Below, one piece after another: positions 1 through 6,922 of a DNA stretch of 15,802 nucleotides; within the stretch, counting starts at the first letter, position 1, and every line of letters starts with the position of its first letter. A program made the position numbers and the translations under genes. The DNA is from an uncultured Peptococcaceae bacterium (GTDB lineage Bacteria; Bacillota; Desulfotomaculia; Desulfotomaculales; Desulfallaceae). The stretch lies in the NCBI GenBank assembly GCA_913064925.1, contig CAJYBN010000043.1:1-15802 (forward strand), given 5' to 3'. The notes beneath the pieces were generated by a model. The model ran no database searches, was not told the origin of the DNA, and saw only the letters and a program-made list of their open reading frames with translations.

Positions 1-2670
1 ATAAGCCCCGTCGATGAAGTCCAGCATAATCTGCTCCAAGTCCTCTTCCCTCATTTGCCCGTGCGCGGTGACGATGCGGGCCTCGGGCACCAGGGACTGC
101 AGCCACCCCGCGACGTTGTCCAGATCGGCCACCCGGTTGTGCACGAAGTAAACCTGCCCGCCCCGGTTCAGTTCCCGGCGGATGGCCTCGCGGATAAGCA
201 GCGGGTCCTCCTCCAGCACGTAAGTTTGTACCGGAAACCGGTTTTCCGGCGGCGTTTCCAACAGGCTGGTATCCCGCACGCCCACCAGGGACATGTGCAG
301 GGTACGGGGGATGGGGGTGGCGGTTAGGGTCAACACGTCCACGCTGGTGCGCAGCTGTTTCAGCTTTTCCTTGTGCGCCACGCCGAAGCGCTGTTCCTCG
401 TCCACCACCAGTAGACCCAGGTCCTTGAACTGGATATCTTCCTGCACCAGACGATGGGTACCGATGATGATGTCTATGCGCCCCTCCTTCAGGTCCCGGA
501 TTATTTCACGCTGCTCCCGGGGCGACCGAAAGCGGCTCAGCATTTCCACCCGTACCGGGTAGCCGGCGAACCGCTCCCGGAAGGTGTTGTAGTGCTGCTG
601 GGCCAAAATGGTGGTGGGCACCAGCACAGCCACCTGTTTGCTTTCCATCACGGCCTTGAAGGCCGCCCGCAGGGCCACCTCGGTCTTGCCGTAACCCACG
701 TCGCCGCACAAAAGCCGGTCCATGGGGCGGGGCCTTTCCATGTCCCGTTTCACTTCTTCTATGGCCTTCAACTGGTCCGGCGTTTCCTCGTAGGGAAAGG
801 CGTCTTCAAATTCCTTTTGCCACACCGTATCCGGACCGAAAGCGTATCCCTGCACCGTTTCCCGGGCGGCGTACAGGGCCAGCAGTTCCTGGGCCATGTC
901 CCGGACCGCCTCCCGGACCCGGTTTTTCACCCGGCTCCATTCGGCACCACCCAGCTTGGAAAGCCGCGGGGCCTCGGCCTCGGCACCCATGTATTTTTGC
1001 AGAAGGGAAACCTGGTCGGTGGGCACGTACAGTTTATCTTCCCCGGCATACTTTATGAGCAGGTACTCCTTGCGGATGCCGCCGATGTCCAGGGGCACCA
1101 CGCCCTGGTAGCGGCCGATACCGTGGTTGACGTGCACCACGTAATCTCCCACTTTTAAATCGGCCAGCGGCTCCAGCCGTCCGGGGCCTTCCCGCGGCCT
1201 TTCCCGCCGCTTGCGCCGGCGCTGCCCGAATATTTCCCCCTCGGTTATGACCACCAGGCGGGCGTTGACCAGCTCGAAACCCCCGGACAGCCGCCCGTGG
1301 CTAATCACCACGTTACCCGGCTGCACCTCCCGGTCCAGGGAGGTCACGTAAAAAACGTCCAGCTTTTCTTCCCGGAGCGAGTCCAGCAGGTGCCGGCCGC
1401 GGTCCTGCCCGGTGACCAGCAGCACCACCGCATTGCCGTTACGGCGCCACTGCCTGATTTCCTCCGCCAGCATGTCGGTGCGCCCCAGGAAACTGTGCAT
1501 GGATTTGGCCGTAAAGTTGATTATGTTCTGCGGGCGGATAAACGGCACCTGGCGGGGCATGAAGGTAAAGTAAACCACGCGCCTGGCGGCCATATTCTCA
1601 TATAATTCCTCCCAGTTCAGGTAACCCTTCAGCTGGCCGGGCATAACCTTGCCCCTGCCCAGCAGGTCGGAGTATGTTTCGGCCCGCTCCCGCTGGATGC
1701 TGTCCATCACTTCCCGCACCTTGCCCGGCTCGCTGATGAAAACCGGCGCACGGCTGGGCAGGTAATCCAGCAAGCTGGTAGGCCGGGGGTAAAAATAAGG
1801 CAGGAACAGCTCCAAGCCCGGGAAAAATGCTTCGTCCTGCAGCATCTCCAGCAAGCGGCCGAAGTGCTCTTGAAAATGCTGCAGCGCGGCCGCATCACCC
1901 GACTTGGCCAGCTTGCGCTGCTGGATGCGAAACTCGGCGTTGATGGCGCTGCGGCCCACCGGCCAGTTATCCCGGGTCACGATAAATTCACGCGCTGGGA
2001 AAACAGCCAGCCTTTGGATGTTTTTTTCCGAACGCTGCGATCCCACCTCGAACAGGCGCATGGAATCGATTTCGTCGTCAAAAAATTCCAGGCGCACGGG
2101 CATTTCGAAGGTTAACGGAAAGACGTCGACAATACCTCCGCGCACGCTGAAGTGCCCGGCGGTTTCCACCAGGTCTACCCTTTCGTAACCCATAACCGCC
2201 AGCCGCCGGGCCAACTCGCCCGGGTCGATCCGCTCGCCCACCGCCAGTTCCAGGGCCGCCGAACCAAATATTTCGGGGGGGCATAACCGGCGCATGATCG
2301 CCTCTACCGGCGCCACCACCACCATGGGCTCGGACCGGCATAGTCCCTCCAGTACGCTTAAGCGGCGCGCCAATACTTCTTTGCCGTGGGCAAGTACGTG
2401 GTAGGGCAACAGTTCGTAAACGGGGAAAAGCTCCACCCTGGCCTGTGGGAGCAAGGCGGACAGGTCGTCGTACACCTGGCCGGCCTCGCTCTCCCCCGGC
2501 GTAATAACCAAGGCGGTGGGACAGGCGTTGTTGATCAACGCCGCCATTAACAAGTTGCGCTGGGAGCCGGTCAGGCCGAACACCTGCTGTTGGGTTTTAC
2601 CAGACTCAAGCGCCCTGACCAGACCGGAATATTCGGTTGTATTGATAACAGGCGTAAATAACCCTTGCAT
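1..2670 (-). CDS. mfd: Transcription-repair coupling factor Mfd, C-terminus cut by window edge
   Basis: Mfd is an ATP-driven DNA translocase that removes RNA polymerase stalled at lesions and recruits UvrA for excision repair. The frame is open from ATG 2670 to the left edge, giving 890 codons; the family is about 1,150-1,180 residues, so roughly 280 C-terminal residues lie outside. Domains in order: UvrB-like N-terminal module (residues about 1-350, with FSVRGGIVDVFP near 175), RNA-polymerase-binding CarD-like domain from about 502 (LKVGDYVVHVNHGIGRY), then the RecG-like helicase with Walker A GDVGYGKT (656-663) and Walker B DEEQ (757-760). Frame was checked at many points and no frameshift was seen. 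The start has only a weak GGTGA upstream. In Bacillus subtilis mfd likewise follows fin. Here a terminator separates the two, so mfd probably has its own promoter. Confidence 0.97.
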   Translation of the reverse strand, partial: MQGLFTPVINTTEYSGLVRALESGKTQQQVFGLTGSQRNLLMAALINNACPTALVITPGESEAGQVYDDLSALLPQARVELFPVYELLPYHVLAHGKEVLARRLSVLEGLCRSEPMVVVAPVEAIMRRLCPPEIFGSAALELAVGERIDPGELARRLAVMGYERVDLVETAGHFSVRGGIVDVFPLTFEMPVRLEFFDDEIDSMRLFEVGSQRSEKNIQRLAVFPAREFIVTRDNWPVGRSAINAEFRIQQRKLAKSGDAAALQHFQEHFGRLLEMLQDEAFFPGLELFLPYFYPRPTSLLDYLPSRAPVFISEPGKVREVMDSIQRERAETYSDLLGRGKVMPGQLKGYLNWEELYENMAARRVVYFTFMPRQVPFIRPQNIINFTAKSMHSFLGRTDMLAEEIRQWRRNGNAVVLLVTGQDRGRHLLDSLREEKLDVFYVTSLDREVQPGNVVISHGRLSGGFELVNARLVVITEGEIFGQRRRKRRERPREGPGRLEPLADLKVGDYVVHVNHGIGRYQGVVPLDIGGIRKEYLLIKYAGEDKLYVPTDQVSLLQKYMGAEAEAPRLSKLGGAEWSRVKNRVREAVRDMAQELLALYAARETVQGYAFGPDTVWQKEFEDAFPYEETPDQLKAIEEVKRDMERPRPMDRLLCGDVGYGKTEVALRAAFKAVMESKQVAVLVPTTILAQQHYNTFRERFAGYPVRVEMLSRFRSPREQREIIRDLKEGRIDIIIGTHRLVQEDIQFKDLGLLVVDEEQRFGVAHKEKLKQLRTSVDVLTLTATPIPRTLHMSLVGVRDTSLLETPPENRFPVQTYVLEEDPLLIREAIRRELNRGGQVYFVHNRVADLDNVAGWLQSLVPEARIVTAHGQMREEDLEQIMLDFIDGAY

Positions 2671-2702
2671 TTTATACGTCACCAGCCGAAAAAGGACATC
2701 AC

Positions 2703-2736
2703 AAAAAGAGCTTTAGCGCGCTTAGGCTAAAGCTCT
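2703..2736 (-). terminator. Intrinsic terminator after fin
   Basis: An 11-bp perfect stem (AGAGCTTTAGC pairing with GCTAAAGCTCT) with an 8-base loop is followed on the minus strand by a run of T at 2707-2703. It sits 15 bases past the fin stop and about 30 bases before the mfd start, so it should end the fin transcript and uncouple mfd from it. Confidence 0.85.
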
Positions 2737-2751
2737 GGTATCTCGTCCCGG

Positions 2752-2982
2752 TTAATGCAGCCTGTATGGTAATGCAAACGCGTCGTTCGGTCCATAGATT
2801 TCTTCCCGGCAGTCGTCACATAAGCCCGGCACCAAACCGCCCGCCGGCCCGGGTTCTTCCCTCATTATATCCCCGGGCACCGGGAGCGTCAAGTCGTCAA
2901 TACCATCACGGGCAGCGGTATGGCCCAGTTCCGTCACTTTGTAAACCAGGTCACAGCACTCGCAAACATAGTATATTTTCAA
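2752..2982 (-). CDS. fin: Anti-sigma-F factor Fin (YabK family)
   Basis: Fin is a small zinc-binding protein that in Bacillus subtilis is made in the forespore and antagonises sigma-F to allow the switch to sigma-G. This 76-residue protein has the family layout: an N-terminal IYYVCECC with Cys7/Cys10 and a distal CDDC with Cys55/Cys58, forming a likely zinc site. It also sits in the conserved slot between pth and mfd. The start is TTG at 2982; an in-frame stop lies three codons upstream, so no longer version is possible, and an ATG at 2989 is out of frame. No good Shine-Dalgarno precedes it, which is consistent with low expression or coupling to the gene upstream, 95 bases away. Assignment rests on cysteine pattern, size and synteny; overall identity to the Bacillus protein is modest. 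Confidence 0.82.
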   Translation of the reverse strand: MKIYYVCECCDLVYKVTELGHTAARDGIDDLTLPVPGDIMREEPGPAGGLVPGLCDDCREEIYGPNDAFALPYRLH

Positions 2983-3077
2983 GACACATCACAACTTTCG
3001 GCGAAAGTGCCTGCGATATTGCTTTTAAGCATCCCGGCTATGCTGCAGCGCCGCCGGCCGGGCAGCGCAGGGAAGTG

Positions 3078-3473
3078 TTACCTGCCCGCGCGCTTATCTG
3101 GCCCCAGCAACCTTACGGCCGCGTAATTCCACAAGGAGTGCATCGCCGCTGCCAGCGCCACCGCCGGCAGCGGCGCGCCGGCAGCCAGAGTGACCCGGGC
3201 GGTAATAAAACCCAGCAAGCTGTGCAAAGCCACCGCCGCTAAGCCGGGAGCGAGGCCCCGGCCGCCCCGGTACTCCAGTGCCAGTTCCACCCCGCCAAAT
3301 ACCGCATGGGTAAGCATAATATCGGCACCAGCAGCCAGCGCCAGCCCGGTTTTGGCCGTTTCCTCCACCAGCGGGCCCGCCAGGACGATCACGGCTCGCA
3401 CCGGCGCCCGCCCGGCCAGGCCCAGAACAGCCCGGGCCAGGATTGCGGCAGCCAGGCCGGCCACAATACACAA
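3078..3473 (-). CDS. Small PrsW-like integral membrane protein, putative metalloprotease
   Basis: A 131-residue, Ala/Leu/Gly-rich hydrophobic protein with about four membrane segments. Conserved-looking polar residues are embedded in them: EExxK (Glu37, Glu38, Lys41), Glu63/Glu67 in HAVFGGVELALE, His84, and HSLWN (His112, Asn116). This arrangement resembles the PrsW/CPBP group of intramembrane proteases, which in B. subtilis includes the enzyme cleaving anti-sigma-W RsiW. At 131 residues it is shorter than typical PrsW (about 200 or more), so it may be a reduced form. The only candidate starts are TTG 3473, which lies in the T-tract of the pth terminator, and GTG 3464; neither has a Shine-Dalgarno. 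Substrate unknown. It lies between pth and fin, a slot that is empty in B. subtilis. Protease function is inferred from motif spacing only. Confidence 0.6.
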   Translation of the reverse strand: MCIVAGLAAAILARAVLGLAGRAPVRAVIVLAGPLVEETAKTGLALAAGADIMLTHAVFGGVELALEYRGGRGLAPGLAAVALHSLLGFITARVTLAAGAPLPAVALAAAMHSLWNYAAVRLLGPDKRAGR

Positions 3474-3512
3474 AAAATAATCACCCGGTAATATTATTGA
3501 CCACCGGGTGAT
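3472..3512 (-). terminator. Intrinsic terminator after pth
   Basis: A 10-bp perfect inverted repeat (ATCACCCGGT / ACCGGGTGAT, 3480-3489 and 3503-3512) with a 13-base loop is followed on the minus strand by TATTTTTT. It begins 3 bases past the pth stop codon. Its T-tract overlaps the first possible start codon of the PrsW-like gene. Confidence 0.85.
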
Positions 3513-3515
3513 CCC

Positions 3516-4091
3516 TTATACCGGGTCCCTCCTGTTAAACCGGTTCATAGCTGAAGCCACGCCCCTGGATAAAATCTCTTCCACCACCTCGGGTACGATG
3601 GCCAGGGCCCGGCTGATGGCCTCTTCCTCGGGCGGGGACGGGCGGGCCAGCACCCAGTCCACCACATCAGGCCCCCCGGCCGGGGGCCGGCCGATACCCA
3701 ACCGCACCCGGATAAAGTCGCCGGTGCCCATCGCGTTAATAATGGAAGCCAGCCCCCGGTGGCCGCCGTCCCCGCCCCGCTGGCGGATCCGCAGCCGGCC
3801 GGGTTCCAGGTCCAGGTCGTCATAAATGACAATCAACCCGGCAGGCCCCGGCTTGTACCAGCGCATCAGCAGCGAGACGGCTTCCCCGCTCAGGTTCATA
3901 TAAGTCTGGGGCTTGGCCAATATGATTTTCTCTCCCCGGTAAACGGCTTCCCCCACCAGGGCACGCAAAAACGGCTTGTCTATCGCCGTTCCCCAACGGC
4001 CGGCCAGCAGGTCCGCCGCCCTGAAGCCGGTATTGTGCCTGGTGGCGGCGTACCGGAGCCCCGGATTGCCCAATCCGACCACCAGCTTCAA
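3516..4091 (-). CDS. pth: Peptidyl-tRNA hydrolase
   Basis: Pth cleaves the ester bond of peptidyl-tRNAs released from ribosomes, recycling tRNA in the cytoplasm. The 191-residue protein is of normal family length. It opens with KLVVGLGNPG (Asn9), then TRHNTGF with the catalytic-type His19, KPQTYMNLSGEAV, YDDLDL, and GGDGGHRGLASI followed by RVRLGIGRP. The base after GGH is Arg where E. coli Pth has Asn (GGHNGL). The start is TTG 4091: it is 9 bases after GGAGG and gives the standard N-terminus. A longer in-frame reading to ATG 4157 would add 22 unconserved residues through a GC-rich hairpin and is rejected. It is spoVC in B. subtilis nomenclature. A terminator follows immediately. Confidence 0.96.
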   Translation of the reverse strand: MKLVVGLGNPGLRYAATRHNTGFRAADLLAGRWGTAIDKPFLRALVGEAVYRGEKIILAKPQTYMNLSGEAVSLLMRWYKPGPAGLIVIYDDLDLEPGRLRIRQRGGDGGHRGLASIINAMGTGDFIRVRLGIGRPPAGGPDVVDWVLARPSPPEEEAISRALAIVPEVVEEILSRGVASAMNRFNRRDPV

Positions 4092-4129
4092 ATTCCACGA
4101 CCTCCACTTAACATTTATTAGCCTATTAG

Positions 4130-4180
4130 CCGGCCCGCGGGCCGGTAAATGATGCACCCCCTCCCGCTCGGGGAGGGGGT
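4130..4180. repeat. Two adjacent GC-rich hairpins between the Sm-like gene and pth
   Basis: A 16-base perfect palindrome, CCGGCCCGCGGGCCGG (4130-4145), is followed 10 bases later by a 10-bp stem ACCCCCTCCC / GGGAGGGGGT with a 5-base loop (4156-4180). Neither has a T-tract on either strand, so they are not ordinary intrinsic terminators. They may slow transcription or protect RNA ends between the two minus-strand genes, or be copies of a dispersed repeat. Confidence 0.6.
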
Positions 4181-4199
4181 AGCCGGGAAAACTCCTCGC

Positions 4200-4472
4200 T
4201 TAGGGGCGAGGTGGTGCCGCGGGAACGGACACAGCCAACACGGCCTGCATGGGAATAAGCACGGCTTCCTGCACGCCGTCAACCACGCGGTGCACTTCCA
4301 GGTAATTGGTCCCCACGTTATGCAGCATGCCCCTTATGGGTGCGGCCTCTTCGCCTACATACACGGTAACGTTCTTTCCGACATAGCTGTGCAAACGCTC
4401 CATGAGCATCATGCCGTATCCCGGCCCGTACCCCATGCCGGGGCCGTACCCGGCGCTTGCGGTATCTGCCAT
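4200..4472 (-). CDS. Small Gly/Tyr/Met-rich protein with Sm-like (DUF2642-like) domain, possible spore coat protein
   Basis: A 90-residue protein starting at ATG 4472, with a strong AAGGAGG seven bases upstream. The first 23 residues are rich in Gly, Tyr, Met and Pro (GYGPGMGYGPGYGMM), a composition common in spore coat and surface proteins. Residues about 26-83 (HSYVGKNVTVYVGEE, then PIRGMLHNVGTNYLEV, then AVLIPMQAVLAV) read as a short five-strand beta-barrel of the Sm-like kind. This pattern is seen in DUF2642-type proteins of spore formers. The tail is Pro/Ala-rich. It is cotranscribed in orientation with ctc (65 bases downstream of its stop) and precedes pth; B. subtilis has no gene in this slot. 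Existence is well supported by the ribosome binding site. The family link and the coat role are inference. Confidence 0.75.
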   Translation of the reverse strand: MADTASAGYGPGMGYGPGYGMMLMERLHSYVGKNVTVYVGEEAAPIRGMLHNVGTNYLEVHRVVDGVQEAVLIPMQAVLAVSVPAAPPRP

Positions 4473-4537
4473 AATCTTTCCTCCTTATCAGCATACTTGC
4501 TCCACAATATGCCGCATAAGGAGAATTTGTTCCCCGT

Positions 4538-5185
4538 TTAGCCTTCCTCGGCGGGCGCCTCCTCCCCCGGCGCGCCGGCTGCTTCCCCTTCGCCGGCTTC
4601 CTCCGCGGCGCCGGGCTCTTCCGCTGCGGCGGTCCGCTCCGCTACCACAGTGACCACCACAGCCTCGGGGTCATCAAGTACGCTGACGCCGCTGGGCAGG
4701 TTTATGTCCCCCACGGTTATGGTGTCGCCCACCGCCAACCCGTCCACGCTGACCGTTATTTCCCTGGGGATGTCGCCGGGCAGGCAGGAAACCTCCAGCT
4801 CCCGCAGCCCGTACTGCAAAACGCCGTCTTTTATCTTGCCGGTTACGGCTACGGGCACGGTGACCTGTATGGGTTGTTCCAAGGATATTTGGTGGAAATC
4901 CACATTGAGCAGGTCGCGCTTGATGGGATCATATTGCAGGTCCTTGATCAACACCTTGTAGCTTTTGGGCTGCCCGTCGCCCGCTCCCTGTATCGTCAAA
5001 TCCACCACGGAATACCTATCGGTGTTTAAAATTTCCCTTAAGGGCTTATAATCCACCTCGACAGGGATGCTGCCCACAGCTTTACCGTAAACCACACCGG
5101 GCACCTTGTCCTTTTTAGCTAATTTCTTACGGTAAGTCTTACCGGTTTTTTCCCGGTAACATGCCTGCAAGCTGACATTACCCAT
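4538..5185 (-). CDS. ctc: Ribosomal protein bL25, CTC form (general stress protein Ctc)
   Basis: bL25 binds 5S rRNA in the large ribosomal subunit; the long CTC form is a stress-linked version in B. subtilis. The 215-residue protein has the 5S-binding N-terminal domain (residues about 1-95; RKKLAKKDKVPGVVYGK, RYSVVDLTI, VLIKDLQYDPIKRDLLNVDF). The TL5/CTC C-terminal beta domain follows (about 100-185; IPVAV-like strand, LPGDIPREITVSVDGL, DTITVGDINLPSGV). It ends in a Glu/Ala/Gly/Pro-rich acidic tail from about 186. The ATG at 5185 has AAGGAGG eight bases upstream. A TATAAT sequence at 5222-5217 on the minus strand could be its -10 box, but no matching -35 is seen. It lies in the usual place between prs and pth, except that a head-on PRC-barrel gene separates it from prs. 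Confidence 0.96.
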   Translation of the reverse strand: MGNVSLQACYREKTGKTYRKKLAKKDKVPGVVYGKAVGSIPVEVDYKPLREILNTDRYSVVDLTIQGAGDGQPKSYKVLIKDLQYDPIKRDLLNVDFHQISLEQPIQVTVPVAVTGKIKDGVLQYGLRELEVSCLPGDIPREITVSVDGLAVGDTITVGDINLPSGVSVLDDPEAVVVTVVAERTAAAEEPGAAEEAGEGEAAGAPGEEAPAEEG

Positions 5186-5291
5186 AGCTTAACCTCCTTG
5201 GGGATAATATTCCCAGATTATAGTTATATCAAACCATCCCCCCACATAACATTTAATATGAACAACTTTGGGCGCACAGGGGGTCTTTAGT

Positions 5292-5951
5292 ATGCGCAAG
5301 AGTAAGGAATTTATTTCTATGCCCGTCATCAGTCTGGAAGAAGGCCGGCAAATTGGCACCATTAAAAGCTTAGTTGTAAACCCCGCGGAAAAAAAAGTGG
5401 TCGCCCTGGCGATAGAACAAAAAGGCCTGTTCAAGGAACAGCGGTTCATACCTTATACTAAGATACGCAGCATCGGCGAAGACGCCGTCACCGTCAGCCG
5501 CAGCTCCGTGCTGCAAAAGGGCGCCAGCCTGCCCGAAATCGCCGGCCTGGTGAAGGATAAAATTAACATCAACGGAACTCGTATCGTGTCCGAAAGCGGC
5601 ACCTTGCTGGGCGTCGTCGATGATTATTACGTAAACCTTTCTTCCGGCGAGCTGGTGGGCATGGAATTTAGCAGCAATTACATCAACGGCCTGTTCAACG
5701 GGAAGGCCTTTTTAGACGCAGACATTGTCCTTACCATCGGTAAGGAAATGATTGTCTGTTCAGACAAAGCCCAAGATAAAGTGGTTAAAATGGACGGCGG
5801 CCTGCAGGAAAAACTGCGCGGGGTAAAGAAATCAACGGGTCAATGGTGGGAATCCACCGTGCAAAAAACCAGAGAGCTGGGCTCACGGCTGAAACGCAGC
5901 AAAAACGGTGAAGAAACCGAAGCTCCCCCGGATGAAGCAGCACACAAGTAG
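5292..5951 (+). CDS. Two-domain PRC-barrel protein
   Basis: A 219-residue soluble protein with two PRC-barrel repeats: residues about 3-78 (KEFISMPVISLEEGRQIGTI, then VVNPAEKKVVALAIE and FIPYTKIRSIGEDAVTV), and about 86-160 (NGTRIVSESGTLLGVVDDYY, then GELVGMEFSS). A charged, Lys/Glu-rich tail of about 55 residues follows. PRC barrels occur in photosynthetic reaction-centre H subunits, RimM and many sporulation or stress proteins; the specific role here is unknown. ATG 5292 is preferred because AGGGGG lies eight bases upstream; an in-frame TTG at 5268 would add eight residues but has no such site. The gene opposes its neighbours: divergent from ctc and convergent with prs, with only 9 bases between the two stop codons. 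Confidence 0.88.
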   Translation: MRKSKEFISMPVISLEEGRQIGTIKSLVVNPAEKKVVALAIEQKGLFKEQRFIPYTKIRSIGEDAVTVSRSSVLQKGASLPEIAGLVKDKININGTRIVSESGTLLGVVDDYYVNLSSGELVGMEFSSNYINGLFNGKAFLDADIVLTIGKEMIVCSDKAQDKVVKMDGGLQEKLRGVKKSTGQWWESTVQKTRELGSRLKRSKNGEETEAPPDEAAHK

Positions 5952-5960
5952 ACCGTCAAT

Positions 5961-6905
5961 TCAGTCAAAGAGCTTGCTTACAGACAAATCCTCGTGGATG
6001 CGGATGATAGCTTCCCCCAGCAACGGGGCCACGGATAATATTTTAACTTTATCGAACATCTTCTCTTGCGGCAGCGGAATGGTATTGGTAACCAGCACTT
6101 CCTTGATGGGGGCTTTCGCCAGCCTTTCCACCGCCGGGCCGCTTAGCACGGGGTGGGTACAGCAGACGTAGATATCCTCAGCCCCCCATTGTTTAAGGGC
6201 CTCAGCCCCTTGGGTTATGGTCCCGGCCGTGTCGATAATGTCATCGATCATAATCACCTTTTTGCCGCGAATATCCCCGATAATATTCATGATTTCCGCC
6301 ACGTTGGGTTCGGGGCGCCTCTTATCGATAATGGCGATGGGGGCGCCGATTCTTTCCGCCAGGTCTCTGGCCCGCTGCACTCCCCCCAGGTCAGGGCTAA
6401 CCACCACCACATCGTCGAGCTGTTGCTGCATGAAATACTGGGCCAGAAGCGGTACGCCGGGCAGGTGATCCACGGGAATATCGAAAAAGCCCTGGATCTG
6501 GCCGGCGTGCAAGTCCATGGTAATCACGCGCCTGGCCCCGCTGGCAAAAAGCAAGTTAGCCACCAGTTTAGCCGTTATAGGGTCACGGGCCCGGGTTTTG
6601 CGATCCTGCCGGGCATACCCGTAATAGGGCATTACCGCGGTGATCCTGCGGGCCGACGCCCTGCGCACGGCATCCACCATGACCAGCAGTTCCATGAGGT
6701 GCTCGTTGACCGGTTCACAGGTGGGCTGGATAATAAAAACGTCCGCCCCCCGCACGCTCTCGTTGATCTTAACTTGTATCTCCCCGTCGCTGAAGCGGCC
6801 GACCTTTGCAGCCCCCATGGAAACCCCCAGGTACTGGGCGATTTCTTCCGCCAAGGCGGCATTGGCATTTCCGGTAAAAATTTTCAAACGCTGTCGGGAT
6901 GGCAT
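5961..6905 (-). CDS. prs: Ribose-phosphate pyrophosphokinase (PRPP synthetase, class I)
   Basis: Prs converts ribose 5-phosphate and ATP to PRPP, the precursor for purines, pyrimidines, NAD, histidine and tryptophan. The 314-residue protein has the class I signatures: GRFSDGEIQVKI, YGYARQDRK with the flexible loop (96-113), DLHAGQIQGFF (131-141), SPDLGGVQRARDLAERIG (170-187; usually SPDHGG), and the PRPP loop MIDDIIDTAGTI (219-230). ATG 6905 is chosen because GGAGG lies eight bases upstream; an in-frame TTG at 6920 overlaps that site and is rejected. It follows glmU after 17 bases, as in B. subtilis, so the two are almost certainly one transcript. No clear terminator is visible in the 9 bases before the convergent PRC-barrel gene. 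Confidence 0.98.
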   Translation of the reverse strand: MPSRQRLKIFTGNANAALAEEIAQYLGVSMGAAKVGRFSDGEIQVKINESVRGADVFIIQPTCEPVNEHLMELLVMVDAVRRASARRITAVMPYYGYARQDRKTRARDPITAKLVANLLFASGARRVITMDLHAGQIQGFFDIPVDHLPGVPLLAQYFMQQQLDDVVVVSPDLGGVQRARDLAERIGAPIAIIDKRRPEPNVAEIMNIIGDIRGKKVIMIDDIIDTAGTITQGAEALKQWGAEDIYVCCTHPVLSGPAVERLAKAPIKEVLVTNTIPLPQEKMFDKVKILSVAPLLGEAIIRIHEDLSVSKLFD

Positions 6906-6922
6906 CCTTGCTACCTCCAAAT

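Noticed and set aside
454..1158. Long open frame of 234 codons on the plus strand
   Set aside because: It lies antisense to mfd, which shows clear domain motifs in its own frame. GC-rich genes commonly give open antisense frames; no recognisable protein and no good ribosome binding site.
2983..3077. Possible sigma-F promoter before fin (GCATA followed by an AT-containing -10)
   Set aside because: The -35-like GCATA is present, but the -10 lacks the GG and most conserved positions of the sigma-F pattern.
4092..4157. Longer N-terminus for pth starting at ATG 4157
   Set aside because: It adds 22 residues not found in the family and runs through the GC-rich hairpins; TTG 4091 has GGAGG and gives the standard MKLVVGLGNPG-type start.
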